Assembly (NCBI RefSeq): GCF_031583025.1 | Contig: NZ_CP134062.1 | Span: 4,278,001-4,342,000 of the forward strand | Origin: Mycobacterium sp. Z3061 | GTDB lineage: Bacteria; Actinomycetota; Actinomycetes; Mycobacteriales; Mycobacteriaceae | Direction: 5' to 3' | Length of the DNA: 64,000 nt | Shown here: piece by piece, positions 8,622-19,298 of the stretch | Position numbering within the stretch: position 1 is the stretch's first letter | Layout of the letters: each line of letters starts with the position of its first letter | Notes under the pieces: generated by a model | The model's database searches: none | Seen by the model: the letters and a program-made list of their open reading frames with translations, nothing else | What the model was told of the DNA's origin: nothing | Translations under genes and position numbers: made by a program

Positions 8622-10652
8622 CTAGAGACCGCTGGGATAGGTCTCCGGCGTCTCGCCGGCAATCCAGACGCTCGTCGTCTCGAGTGGCTCCAGCGCACGG
8701 GTGGTGTCGATGTGAATCATGGCATCGAACTGGTCGTCGGGCCGGACGTGGAAGTAGTGACTCTGCCGCTCGGTGGCGGGCTGGTAGATCACGCCGATGG
8801 CGCGGCCGAGTCGAACGGCCGACATCGGCTCGGCTGCCTTCTGGTTGATCCGCGAGGACACCAGGAAGGCGTCCTTGCCGCTCTGATGGAACAGGTCCTC
8901 GACGCTGCCGGGAAGCGCCGGCCGGACCACCTTGCGTTCGGCGATTCCGCCCCACTCGCTGGCGGCTGTGACCGTACCCGTGTAGGTGCTCAGGCCGATC
9001 AGGCGTGCCTCGCCGTGATACCGCTGCCGTGCCAGTTGCCCCAGCGTGAGCTGGCCGTCGGCCCACACCTCGGTGGCGGTGGCGTCACCGACATGGGAGT
9101 TGTGCGCCCACACCACGATTCGCGCGGGGTGACCATCGCCGTGCCGGTCCAGGTGGTTGAGCAGGGCTTCCAGGGTCTGCGCCATGTGCTTGTCCCGCAG
9201 GTTCCACGAGGAGACCCGGCCGCTGAACATCGAGCGGTAGTAGACCTCGGCGTCGCGGACCGTCTGCGCGTTCTGCTGGGCGTAGAACAGTTCGTCCTCC
9301 GCGAGCAGGCCGTCGGCGCGCAGATAGTCGAGCGCATTGCGCTGCAACTCGACCAACTGCTCGATCGCCTGGCGCTCACACTTGGGTCCCGCACCGAACG
9401 CCGCCTGGTAGCCGTATGCCTGTCCATCGTCGCCCGCGGGGTGGTCGAAGCACGCGTACCGGACCCGGGCCCGCGCCGCCGCCGCGGAATCCACCGTGTC
9501 GAGATAGCTGATCACCTCGTGCATCGATCGGTGCAGGGAGTACAGATCGAGCCCGTAGAACCCGGCCTGCCGCTGCGCGCGCTGGTTGTATGCGCGCAGC
9601 CAGTCCGCGAAGTCACGACAGACCGTGTTGCGCCACATCCATGCCGGGAAGCGCTCGAACCCGCTCAGCGCCGCCTCGGCCGTCGTGTCCTTGCCCAGGC
9701 CGCGGACGTAACGGTTCAGCCGGTAGGCGTCGGGCCAGTCGGCTTCGGCCGCAACGGCGCAGAAGCCCTTCTCCTCGATCAGCCACTTGGTGATCTCCGC
9801 ACGCGCCTCGTAGAACTCGTGGGTGCCGTGCGAACTCTCACCGATCAGGACGACGCGCGCGTCACCGATGACCTGCTCGAGGATCTCGCGCGGCGGAACG
9901 CCCTGCGGCGCATCGATCGCCACGTCGGCGATCATCTCGGCCGCTGTCGGTGCGGCCGGCTTGATCAGCGCAAGCCCCGTGGTGGGCTTGGCCAGCAGCT
10001 CGCGCACCTCTTCGTCGCTGACCTGACGGAAGTCCCAGAACGACTCCCCCACAGCGAGAAACGGTGTCGGCATCGAGGCGCAGACCACCTCGTCGACCAA
10101 GCCCTCGAACTCCCGGCAGGTCGATTCCGGGGCGGCGGGCACGGCGATCACGATGTGCGCCGGCTCGGCGTCGCGCAGAGCCTGTACGGCGGCGAACATG
10201 CTTGCGCCGGTGGCCAATCCGTCGTCGACGAGAATCACCGTCCGGCCGGTCACCTGCACCGGTGGGCGGCCCCCGCGGTAGGCGGCCTCGCGCCGGACCA
10301 GCTCGCGGCCCTCCCGCTCGACGATGTCGCGCAACTGCGCGGACGTGACGCGCAACCCGCGCAACACATCGTCGTTCACCACCACCCGGCCACCGCTGGC
10401 CAGCGCGCCGACGGCGAACTCTTCATGGCCGGGCGCGCCGAGCTTGCGCACGATGAAGGCGTCCAGCGGGGCACGCAGCGCCGCCGCCACCTCCCAGGCC
10501 ACCGGCAATCCCCCGCGGGCCAGGCCGAGGACGATCACGTCCGGGTTGTCGCGGTAGGCGCTCAGCAGGTTCGCCAGCACCTGGCCGGCTTCGCGGCGGT
10601 CGCGGAACACCCGCCGTGGTGCGGGCCGGCCGGCTTCGGCTGCACTAGTCAT
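8622..10652 (-). CDS. Phosphoribosyltransferase / erythromycin-esterase-like fusion (Rv2030c-type)
   Basis: 676 aa, bifunctional. Residues about 10-220 are a type I phosphoribosyltransferase with the PRPP loop [14 protein letters not shown] (139-152). Residues about 255-676 are an EreA/ChaN-type esterase domain with [15 protein letters not shown] (268-282) and a later [12 protein letters not shown] histidine motif. The natural substrates of both domains are unknown; antibiotic esterase activity should not be assumed from the fold name. It is first in an operon with pfkB and usp and preceded by a perfect DosR box at 10724-10738. M. tuberculosis Rv2030c (681 aa, as I recall) has the same architecture and lies next to hspX, which is missing here. 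Confidence 0.92.
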   Translation of the reverse strand: MTSAAEAGRPAPRRVFRDRREAGQVLANLLSAYRDNPDVIVLGLARGGLPVAWEVAAALRAPLDAFIVRKLGAPGHEEFAVGALASGGRVVVNDDVLRGLRVTSAQLRDIVEREGRELVRREAAYRGGRPPVQVTGRTVILVDDGLATGASMFAAVQALRDAEPAHIVIAVPAAPESTCREFEGLVDEVVCASMPTPFLAVGESFWDFRQVSDEEVRELLAKPTTGLALIKPAAPTAAEMIADVAIDAPQGVPPREILEQVIGDARVVLIGESSHGTHEFYEARAEITKWLIEEKGFCAVAAEADWPDAYRLNRYVRGLGKDTTAEAALSGFERFPAWMWRNTVCRDFADWLRAYNQRAQRQAGFYGLDLYSLHRSMHEVISYLDTVDSAAAARARVRYACFDHPAGDDGQAYGYQAAFGAGPKCERQAIEQLVELQRNALDYLRADGLLAEDELFYAQQNAQTVRDAEVYYRSMFSGRVSSWNLRDKHMAQTLEALLNHLDRHGDGHPARIVVWAHNSHVGDATATEVWADGQLTLGQLARQRYHGEARLIGLSTYTGTVTAASEWGGIAERKVVRPALPGSVEDLFHQSGKDAFLVSSRINQKAAEPMSAVRLGRAIGVIYQPATERQSHYFHVRPDDQFDAMIHIDTTRALEPLETTSVWIAGETPETYPSGL

Positions 10653-10723
10653 GACGCCCTCCTAGATTTCACATTGCCCCCAATAGCAATGCCTCATTCG
10701 ACCAATCCCCGGGTGTGGTCGGT

Positions 10724-10738
10724 AGGGACCGAAGTCCC
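10724..10738 (-). promoter_or_regulatory. DosR box, perfect consensus match
   Basis: Read on the minus strand this is GGGACTTCGGTCCCT, matching all 12 fixed positions of GGGACTTNNGNCCCT. It lies 72 bp upstream of the start at 10652 and faces the phosphoribosyltransferase-pfkB-usp operon. It is the best single evidence that this block is DosR-controlled. Confidence 0.88.
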
Positions 10739-10781
10739 GGCATGAGGTTGACATAGGCCATTTACTGAGCCGCTTTCCGCG

Positions 10782-11759
10782 TCAGTCGACGACCTCGAGC
10801 ACCTCATCCAGCGGACGCCGCGGGGTCGCCGCCGGGATCGGACCCGACGGTGAGATGCCGACCCGGATCAGAACCTGGGGAACGGCCGCGCGTCCACCGG
10901 TGAGCTCGCGAAGGATGTCACGACCGGGCTGTAGTTCCGTGGCGTGCGTGATCGGGCACGTCGCCAGGCCCGCCACAGTGCATTCCAGCAGCACCGCGGA
11001 GAGCGCTTCGCCACAGTTGAGCGCGTCGGCGCGGGTGTTGTCGGCCGTCGACAACAGCACGATCTTCGCCTGATCGTGTCTGCTGGCGTGATCGCTGTCG
11101 GCACCGGCGGGGAACTCCCGGTTCACACCGACTCCGCGCGCCTCGGCGCCAGTCACCAGAGCGGCTGGCGGTATACCGTCATATTCTCTGGAAGGCGCTG
11201 TCCACCAACTTAATTCGTTGTGATAGCTGTCGTCGTAGCGGCGCAGGGCCTCGCTGAGCCGGGTGGCCTCGGCCAGCCGGGGGCGCGCGTCGTCGCTCAG
11301 CACCTCCAGCCCCACCAGGTCCTGGTTCACACAGTTGCGCAGCAGCGGCTGCAGTGAAGGCCAGTCGTTGGGTGCGCGGAACGGGCGCCGGTCGGTGCGA
11401 CGGACGGTGATCGCCTCGGCGCGGTCGCGGCGGGCCCGGCCCACATATGCCATCGGCGTGAAGTCGGCCGAAACCAAATGATCGAGATTGTTCGGGTTCG
11501 GGAAGCGGTCGACGTGGGTGTCCCAGCCGACGGCGGCCATCGCCACCCGAAGATGGTCGAGGACGGCGCCACAGCTGAGGACGGCCTCCCGGCCGGAGGC
11601 GTCGGTCGAGCTCACCATGCGGGACGGGTCGACGAACAGGTCGACGGTCGCGCCCCTGACCACCCACCGCCACGGCTGGGTGTTGTGCAGCGAAGGAGCG
11701 TGGCACGCCAACTCCACTGCGTTCGTGATCACCGCAGTTTCGACCAGCGTTCGCGTCAT
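10782..11759 (-). CDS. acg: Acg-type nitroreductase-family protein (Rv2032-type)
   Basis: 325 aa from ATG 11759. It opens with the Acg signature ELACHAPSLHNTQPWRW, then a GREAVLSCGAVLDHLRVAM segment, a central RRTDRRPF motif and a C-terminal TPRRPLDEVLEV. It is a flavin nitroreductase-fold protein. M. tuberculosis Acg binds FMN tightly but lacks ordinary nitroreductase activity and is proposed to sequester flavin. The start was placed at 11759 because the homology begins there; an in-frame extension upstream is shadow sequence. Divergent from the acetyl-CoA synthetase operon across a gap with DosR-like sites. In M. tuberculosis acg is divergent from hspX rather than from acs. Confidence 0.9.
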   Translation of the reverse strand: MTRTLVETAVITNAVELACHAPSLHNTQPWRWVVRGATVDLFVDPSRMVSSTDASGREAVLSCGAVLDHLRVAMAAVGWDTHVDRFPNPNNLDHLVSADFTPMAYVGRARRDRAEAITVRRTDRRPFRAPNDWPSLQPLLRNCVNQDLVGLEVLSDDARPRLAEATRLSEALRRYDDSYHNELSWWTAPSREYDGIPPAALVTGAEARGVGVNREFPAGADSDHASRHDQAKIVLLSTADNTRADALNCGEALSAVLLECTVAGLATCPITHATELQPGRDILRELTGGRAAVPQVLIRVGISPSGPIPAATPRRPLDEVLEVVD

Positions 11760-11834
11760 CGCACCCACCTTTCCGCTCTGAGTACGACGTCTTGCATTCA
11801 TACGACCGTGCGCCATGCAGACACTCCGGTGCCA

Positions 11835-11849
11835 GGGTCCTTGGTCACC
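11835..11849. promoter_or_regulatory. Possible DosR box between acg and acs
   Basis: GGGTCCTTGGTCACC matches 8 of 12 fixed DosR-box positions and lies 76 bp upstream of acg. Placement in a divergent promoter next to an acg homologue supports it; the match alone is weak. Confidence 0.45.
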
Positions 11850-11898
11850 ATCGTCACGCCATAGGGCACGGGCAAACGACGTCCGGCCACGGTGATCA

Positions 11899-11913
11899 GT
11901 GACCTTGTCCCCT
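11899..11913. promoter_or_regulatory. Weak DosR-box-like palindrome upstream of acs
   Basis: GTGACCTTGTCCCCT matches 9 of 12 fixed positions but the central G is displaced. It lies 66 bp upstream of the acs start. Confidence 0.3.
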
Positions 11914-11978
11914 ATTGCGCCCGGTGTCTGCGCAAGAGGCTTTGAGGAGCCAGACCCCCTGGGGATGAGGACCCGCAC

Positions 11979-13756
<1,778 letters not shown>

Positions 13757-13760
<4 letters not shown>

Positions 13761-14731
13761 CGGAAAAAGACCTGACTCACGCGCTGTTATCAGACATGGT
13801 GCGGGTGCGCCGCATGGAAGAGAAGTGCGCGGAACTGTACAGCGCGGCCAAGATTCGCGGCTTTCTGCACCTCTACGTCGGTGAGGAGGCGGTGGCCGCG
13901 GGATCCCTGCGCGCACTGACCGACGATGACGCGGTGGTGGCGACCTACCGCGAGCATGCGCACGCACTGCTGCGCGGCATCCCGATGACCCGGATCATGG
14001 CCGAGATGTTCGGCAAGCAGGAGGGCTGCTCCCGTGGTCGCGGCGGATCGATGCATCTCTTCGACGCCTCCCGGCACTTCTACGGCGGCAACGCGATCGT
14101 TGCCGGTGGACTGCCGCTGGCGGTCGGCATCGCGCTCGCCGACGCCCAGCTGAAGCGCAAGCGCGTGACCGCGTGTTACTTCGGCGACGGAGCGGTCGCC
14201 GAGGGCGCCTTCCACGAGTCGTTGAACATGGCTGTGTTGTGGAACCTGCCGGTGTTGTTCCTCTGCGAGAACAACCTTTACGCGATGGGCACCGCACTGG
14301 ATCGGGCCCAGTCGCAGACCGACCTGACCGCGAAAGCGGCCGCCTACCGCGTCGATGCGCTGGCCGTTGACGGGATGGATGTCGAGGCGTGTTACGAAGC
14401 CGCCCGCAAAGGCGTCGAGCACGTGCGCAGCACCGGCGGCCCGTTCTTCATCGAATTCCGCACCTACCGGTTCCGCCCTCACTCGATGTTCGACCCCGAC
14501 TTGTACCGGACCAAGGCCGAAGTCGAGCATTGGCGCGAGCGAGACCCCATCGATCTGTTCGTGCAGCGACGTAAGGCCGACGGACTGCTGACCGACAACG
14601 ACGTCCGTGACATCGAGGAGTCGGCCGCCGCGGAGATCGCCGACGCGGTGGCCTACGCCGACGCGGGAACCCGGGAAGACGTAGCCGACCTGGCCCGTGA
14701 CGTGCTCACCCCGCTGGCGGCGGCCCGATGA
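13757..14731 (+). CDS. 2-oxoacid/acetoin dehydrogenase E1 alpha subunit
   Basis: 324 aa, GTG start overlapping the acs stop. It has the thiamine-diphosphate motif [20 protein letters not shown] from residue 143, with ENN closing the motif, and the active-site-region [11 protein letters not shown] and [11 protein letters not shown] segments typical of the alpha chain of heterotetrameric pyruvate or acetoin dehydrogenases. With the beta chain it decarboxylates the 2-oxo substrate (or cleaves acetoin) and acylates the E2 lipoyl group. Length suits acetoin/pyruvate E1alpha (about 320-330 aa) rather than branched-chain E1alpha (about 400 aa). No phosphorylation-loop insertion is seen. Confidence 0.92.
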
Positions 14732-15702
14732 AAACCACCTACCGCACCGCCGTTCACGACGCGATCCGCGACGCCCTGCGTGACGACTCGCGCGTGGTTC
14801 TGATGGGTGAGGATGTCGGGCGCTACGGCGGAACCTACGCGGCGTCCAAAGGGCTACTGGAAGAATTCGGCGAGGAACGGGTTCGGGACACCCCGCTGTC
14901 CGAACTCGGCTTCGTCGGCATCGGTATCGGCGCCGCCCTCAACGGGTTACGGCCGATCGTCGAGGTCATGACAGTGAACTTCAGCCTGCTGGCGCTCGAC
15001 CAGATCGTCAATACCGCGGCAGCGCTGCGGCATATGTCCGGCGGCCAGTTCTCGGTGCCGATCGTGGTGCGGATGGCCACCGGGGCCGGACGGCAACTCG
15101 CCGCGCAGCATTCGCACAGTCTCGAACCGTGGTACGCCCACATCCCGGGGATCAAGGTTCTGGCACCGGCGACGGTCGAGGACGCCTACGGCATGCTCGG
15201 ACCGGCGCTGGCCGACCCGGATCCGGTGATCATCTTCGAACACGTCCAGCTCTACAACACCTCCACCGATATCGACACGCTGGAGCCGACGGACATCAGC
15301 CGGGCAGCGGTACGCCGGGAAGGCGACGACGTCACGTTGATCGCGTACGGCGGATGCGTAGGCAAGGCACTGGACGCGGCCAACGAGCTGTCCCTGGCCG
15401 GAATCGACTGCGAGGTGGTGGATCTGCGGGTGCTGCGGCCGCTGGACACCGACACCATCCTGGAATCGGTCCGCAAGACTCACCGCGCCGTCGCCATCGA
15501 CGAGGCGTGGCGCAGCGGCAGCCTGGCGGGCGAGATCTCCGCGGTGATCATGGAGGGCGCCTTCTATGATCTGGACGCGCCGGTGGGCCGGGTGTGTAGC
15601 GAAGAGGTCCCGATCCCGTACGCGAAACACCTTGAGGAAGCTGCACTTCCGCAGCCGCACAAGATCGTCGCCGCCGTGCACGAACTGTTCGGGGATCGAT
15701 GA
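14728..15702 (+). CDS. 2-oxoacid/acetoin dehydrogenase E1 beta subunit
   Basis: 324 aa, ATG overlapping the E1 alpha stop (ATGA). It has the transketolase-like pyrimidine domain with [20 protein letters not shown] near the N terminus, [20 protein letters not shown], and the C-terminal transketolase domain with [15 protein letters not shown]. It pairs with the alpha chain in the alpha2beta2 decarboxylase. Stop-start overlaps on both sides indicate translational coupling with E1 alpha and E2. Confidence 0.92.
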   Translation: MKTTYRTAVHDAIRDALRDDSRVVLMGEDVGRYGGTYAASKGLLEEFGEERVRDTPLSELGFVGIGIGAALNGLRPIVEVMTVNFSLLALDQIVNTAAALRHMSGGQFSVPIVVRMATGAGRQLAAQHSHSLEPWYAHIPGIKVLAPATVEDAYGMLGPALADPDPVIIFEHVQLYNTSTDIDTLEPTDISRAAVRREGDDVTLIAYGGCVGKALDAANELSLAGIDCEVVDLRVLRPLDTDTILESVRKTHRAVAIDEAWRSGSLAGEISAVIMEGAFYDLDAPVGRVCSEEVPIPYAKHLEEAALPQPHKIVAAVHELFGDR

Positions 15703-16979
15703 TGATCGAGTTCAAAATGCCCGCGCTGGGCTCCGACATGGACGAAGGCACGCTGAACGAGTGGCTGGTCAAGCCGGGTGACAAGGTCACGCGCGGCCAG
15801 GTTGTCGCCGTCATCGAAACCACCAAGGCCGCGGTGGAGATCGAGTGCTGGCAGGAAGGCATCATCGACGAGTTGGTGGTCCCGGTCGGCGAAACAGTGG
15901 AAGTGGGGACGGTTCTGGCCACCTTGCTGGCGGCGGGCGAGACGGCCGCTGCGCCCGCCCCGACGACCGCCCCGGTGACCGCCCCGGTGGCCGCCGAGAA
16001 ACCGGAGAAGAAGGAACCCCGCAAACGCGCCGCGAAGGCACCGCGCAAGGCGCCCAAGCCGGCCGCGGCGGCGTCGCCGCCCGGGAGGCCGGCGCCGGCG
16101 CGACCGTCCGGGCCACAGCACCGCCGCTGGGTCTCCCCCGCCGCGCGGCGGCTGGCGGCCAACCTGAGCGTCGACCTCGACGGGGTCAGTGGCACCGGCC
16201 CAGGGGGCGCGGTGACCATCGTCGACGTCGAACACGCCGCCGCCACAAGGCAACCGGTCAAGAAGCCGGCACCGAAACCCGCCGGCGAACGCATGTCGAT
16301 GGCCGAGCGGGGCGCCGCGATGCGGCAGTCGATCGCGGCCGCCATGAGCAGGTCCAAGCGTGAGATACCGCACTACTACCTGGCCGACGAGATCCTGATG
16401 GACACCGCGCTGACCTGGCTCACCGCCCGAAATGCGCAGCGGCCCATCACCGAACGCGTGCTGCCGGCCGTCCTGCAACTCAAGGCCGTCGCGCTGGCCG
16501 CGCAGCGCTTCAAGGAGTTCAGCGGCTTCTGGCGGGAAGACGGCTTCCAGCCCGCGCCCGCTGTGCATGTCGGTGTCGCCATCTCGTTGCGCGGCGGCGG
16601 TCTGGTGGCACCCGCCATCCACGACGTGGCCGAGAAGAAGCTCGACGAGCTGATGAACGACCTCACCGACCTGGTAGCGCGGGCGCGCGCCGGGTCCCTG
16701 CGCAGCTCGGAGATGTCCGACCCCACCCTCACCGTCACCAACCTCGGCGATCAGGGCGTCGACACCGTGTTCGGGGTGATCTACCCGCCGCAGGTCGCCT
16801 TGGTCGGCTTCGGCAAGACCACGCAGAAGGTGTGCGTGATCGACGGCGGTATCCGCGTGGTCAATGCCGTACAGGGCACCCTGGCCGCCGACCACCGGGC
16901 CAGTGACGGACACCGCGGCGCGATGTTCCTGGCCGCGATCAACGAACTGCTGCAACAACCCGACGTACTGGAGAAGTGA
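15699..16979 (+). CDS. Dihydrolipoamide acyltransferase E2 component
   Basis: 426 aa. A single N-terminal lipoyl domain (about 1-80) carries the lipoylated lysine in [10 protein letters not shown] (K43). A long Ala/Pro/Lys-rich hinge (about 85-140) follows, then a peripheral-subunit-binding domain beginning [20 protein letters not shown], and the catalytic acetyltransferase domain (about 205-426) ending with the active-site motif DHRASDG. It accepts acyl groups from E1 and transfers them to CoA. The start overlaps the E1 beta stop; a second ATG is three bases downstream. No E3 (lipoamide dehydrogenase) gene follows, so E3 must be supplied from elsewhere. Confidence 0.92.
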   Translation: MMIEFKMPALGSDMDEGTLNEWLVKPGDKVTRGQVVAVIETTKAAVEIECWQEGIIDELVVPVGETVEVGTVLATLLAAGETAAAPAPTTAPVTAPVAAEKPEKKEPRKRAAKAPRKAPKPAAAASPPGRPAPARPSGPQHRRWVSPAARRLAANLSVDLDGVSGTGPGGAVTIVDVEHAAATRQPVKKPAPKPAGERMSMAERGAAMRQSIAAAMSRSKREIPHYYLADEILMDTALTWLTARNAQRPITERVLPAVLQLKAVALAAQRFKEFSGFWREDGFQPAPAVHVGVAISLRGGGLVAPAIHDVAEKKLDELMNDLTDLVARARAGSLRSSEMSDPTLTVTNLGDQGVDTVFGVIYPPQVALVGFGKTTQKVCVIDGGIRVVNAVQGTLAADHRASDGHRGAMFLAAINELLQQPDVLEK

Positions 16980-16982
16980 AGA

Positions 16983-17243
16983 ATGACAATTAGCGAAGAC
17001 ACTCGCAGCGTGGTCCTGTCGGTCCTGACCACCATCGCGCCGGAAGTGGATGCCGACGACATCACCGATGACGACCTGCTGCGCGACCAGGTCGACCTGG
17101 ATTCGATGGACTGGCTGAACTTCCTGCTCGGCATCCACAAGCGGTTCAACGTCGACATACCGGAGTCCGACTACGCGTCGTTGCGCACCCTGTCAGACGT
17201 GGTCGGCTACGTCGAGACTCACGCGCCGGCCTCAGCGCGGTGA
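16983..17243 (+). CDS. Acyl carrier protein
   Basis: 86 aa acidic protein. The phosphopantetheine attachment motif is DLDSMDWLNF with S41, followed by a typical helix III ending SLRTLSDVVGYVETH. It starts 3 bp after the E2 stop and so is the last gene of the acs-E1-E1-E2 operon. An ACP in such an operon is unusual; it might accept an acyl group made by the complex or serve a nearby membrane-lipid enzyme, but nothing in the sequence shows which. Its last 25 bases overlap the 3' end of the opposite-strand gene. Confidence 0.88.
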   Translation: MTISEDTRSVVLSVLTTIAPEVDADDITDDDLLRDQVDLDSMDWLNFLLGIHKRFNVDIPESDYASLRTLSDVVGYVETHAPASAR

Positions 17244-18649
17244 TGCGCCGGCCGTAACCGGCGGCGCCGGGGTGCGAACTCCAGCGACAACAGCACCACC
17301 AGCGCGCTCGGAATGTGGTGCGTGCACAGCACCACATACCGACGCTCGTTGAGCGCGTGGAACTTTCGCAGGTAACGGTAGAGCGATTCCAGCCGGATCA
17401 GCGGGTCCAGAAGATGGATCAACCGATAGGCGAGGCGCTGCGGAAGAGTAGGGTGCGCCGCGTCGAATACTTCCGGGAACGCCGCGAAGGCCAGCGAAAG
17501 ACGCTGTGCATGATTGCTTTTCGCCGCAGCGATCATGTCCAAGCTGAGCCGCTCGTCGATCCCGTTGGGAGCGTCCGGCCGACGGTACGGCGCATCAAGG
17601 CTGATCTCCGAGCCGCCGGCAGCGCTCGCGTAGCGGTGAAAAGCGACCACCCGCCCGGCACTGTCGCGGGCGATAGCGAGCTTGACGCCGGGACAACGGC
17701 CCTGCAGCGCGCCGTCGAGGTTCATGCAGAACCCGCGCTCGGTGCGCACCCCGCCGTGCGAGGCGTAGAGCACCTCACTGAGTTCGGCGACCAGGCCGGC
17801 GTCCAGATCGCGTTCGTCGACGATCTCGGTTATGACACCGCGATTGTGGGTGCGCTGCACGGCCTGACGCACATTGCGGTACCGGCGACCGGCCAGGCTG
17901 AAGTGCCGGACGTCGACCACCACGTCGCGCCCGATCGGGACCGCCAGCATCGCCTGACCGATCAGTTCCCTGGTCCACAGACCAAGGTTTCGCTGCGCAC
18001 CCGCCAACACGACGATCCGCCAGCCGCGAGACCGGCACATGACAGCGAATTGGGTTGCCAATCGCTCGAATTGCGCGCTGTCGCCGATCGGATCACCGCT
18101 GACGACGGCGAACCCCAGCCGGGTGCGGTAGGCGATCGCCGCCGTGCCAGCGGCGTTGAAGTAATAGCTTTTCAGCGAATGCATCGCGAAGGGCGCCAAC
18201 GGATCGTTCGGTGTGGCATCGACCAGCGCCCACACCCGCTGCAGCAACTCCGGTTGCGGCTCAGCCGAAGTCGGCCACATCAGCGCCAGCCCGCTGGCCC
18301 CGACCAGCACATTGCCCCAGCCGCCGAAGTCCAGGAAGTGCGCGAAGATCCCGGCCGACAGCAGCGCCGCAGCGCCCACGGTGTGCCGCGGGGTGACCGG
18401 TCGCCCGACGAACACCCCGCGTGCGATCAGGACGACGGCGGCCAGCAGCGCGAGCGACCAGCCGAACCGGCCCACCGCATGCCAATTCGCGCCCGGGTGT
18501 TCGTGGACCGTCAATATCGTCAGCCAACTCAGCACGCAGGCCAGCAGCAGCGAACTGGCCAACCGCGCCGCCCGCCGGTCCGTCCGCAGGATGATGCGTT
18601 CGGACGCGAGCGCGGCGGTGGCACGACGACCGCGCTGCCTGACTTTCAT
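17219..18649 (-). CDS. MprF-like (DUF2156) membrane protein
   Basis: 476 aa. The N-terminal third has four to five hydrophobic segments (about 30-48, 63-82, 89-105, 110-125). Residues about 135-450 look like the DUF2156/GNAT-fold domain of phosphatidylglycerol lysyltransferases, with RLGFAVVSGDPIGD, SRGWRIVVLAG, a GRRYRNVRQAVQRTHNRG segment and LSLDMIAAAKSN. It is far shorter than full MprF because the large flippase domain is missing. A role in aminoacylating a membrane lipid or another acceptor is inferred from the fold only. ATG 18649 sits about 54-110 bp from a group of three DosR-like boxes. Convergent overlap with the ACP gene. Confidence 0.75.
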   Translation of the reverse strand: MKVRQRGRRATAALASERIILRTDRRAARLASSLLLACVLSWLTILTVHEHPGANWHAVGRFGWSLALLAAVVLIARGVFVGRPVTPRHTVGAAALLSAGIFAHFLDFGGWGNVLVGASGLALMWPTSAEPQPELLQRVWALVDATPNDPLAPFAMHSLKSYYFNAAGTAAIAYRTRLGFAVVSGDPIGDSAQFERLATQFAVMCRSRGWRIVVLAGAQRNLGLWTRELIGQAMLAVPIGRDVVVDVRHFSLAGRRYRNVRQAVQRTHNRGVITEIVDERDLDAGLVAELSEVLYASHGGVRTERGFCMNLDGALQGRCPGVKLAIARDSAGRVVAFHRYASAAGGSEISLDAPYRRPDAPNGIDERLSLDMIAAAKSNHAQRLSLAFAAFPEVFDAAHPTLPQRLAYRLIHLLDPLIRLESLYRYLRKFHALNERRYVVLCTHHIPSALVVLLSLEFAPRRRRLRPAHHRAEAGA

Positions 18650-18702
18650 TCCGTACTCCCTTACCCCTGGAGAACGCTAGCCGCCCGGGGAGTGCCGGTC
18701 GT

Positions 18703-18759
18703 GAGGCTTAAGTCACCAAGCTGGACGAATGTCCCGGTCGATTCAGGACTTCGGTCCCT
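18703..18759. promoter_or_regulatory. Cluster of three tandem DosR-like boxes
   Basis: Three palindromes lie side by side between divergent genes: 18703-18717 GAGGCTTAAGTCACC (8 of 12 consensus positions), 18722-18736 TGGACGAATGTCCCG (8 of 12, with GGAC/GTCC arms) and 18745-18759 AGGACTTCGGTCCCT (11 of 12). Starts are 19 and 23 bp apart, near two helical turns, so the sites face the same side of the helix. Multiple boxes at this spacing are characteristic of strongly induced DosR promoters. Confidence 0.78.
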
Positions 18760-18827
18760 CCCGCCGGGCCGGCCGAAGTGCTCAGATGGTGGTATGGAGA
18801 CGAGCGTCTCCAATCGGAGGTATTGCA

Positions 18828-19292
18828 ATGAGCACTTCACAGTTGCAGCCACGCACGCGCGAGTTCGCCCGCGTGCTCGGCCCCTTCTTCGCGATCATCG
18901 GCATCACGACGGTGGCACGTGGATCCGAAATGCGCACGCTGCTAACCGGTTTCGAGTCCAGCCCGGTGTGGTTCTGGGTGACCGGCGCGCTGGTCCTCAT
19001 CTGCGGCCTGATCACCGTGGGACTGCACCCGTACTGGCGGGGCGCGGCGGCCATCACCGTGTCGGTGCTGGGCTGGGCGATGACCTTGCGCGGAATGCTG
19101 TTGCTGGCTTTCCCGAAGGCCTTCAAGGCAGCGGCCGACGCGACGATCGGCATGGACGGCATGTGGATGACGGCAAGCGTCCTGCTCGCGGTGGCCGGCC
19201 TGTACCTGACCTACGTCGGGTGGCGCCCGGTTCCGGCAGCACCGGAGCCGAAAGCCGAAGCGGCGCCGCGGAATCTGCGACACGCGGCGTAA
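18828..19292 (+). CDS. Small four-helix membrane protein, unknown function
   Basis: 154 aa from ATG 18828, which has a GGAGG ribosome-binding site 8 bp upstream (18816-18820). An earlier in-frame ATG at 18729 would overlap the third DosR box and lacks such a site. Four hydrophobic stretches are visible (about 18-33, 47-66, 73-95, 110-130), each short-looped, with a charged Pro/Ala tail ending RNLRHAA. No family motif recognised. Its position downstream of three DosR-like boxes suggests hypoxia or NO induction. Convergent with the ATPase-hemerythrin gene, 6 bp between stops. Confidence 0.8.
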   Translation: MSTSQLQPRTREFARVLGPFFAIIGITTVARGSEMRTLLTGFESSPVWFWVTGALVLICGLITVGLHPYWRGAAAITVSVLGWAMTLRGMLLLAFPKAFKAAADATIGMDGMWMTASVLLAVAGLYLTYVGWRPVPAAPEPKAEAAPRNLRHAA

Positions 19293-19298
19293 GGCGAT

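Noticed and set aside
8487-10745. 752-codon plus-strand open frame opposite the phosphoribosyltransferase fusion
   Set aside because: Antisense shadow rich in Arg/Gly/Val with no recognisable motif; the minus-strand protein has two intact enzymatic domains.
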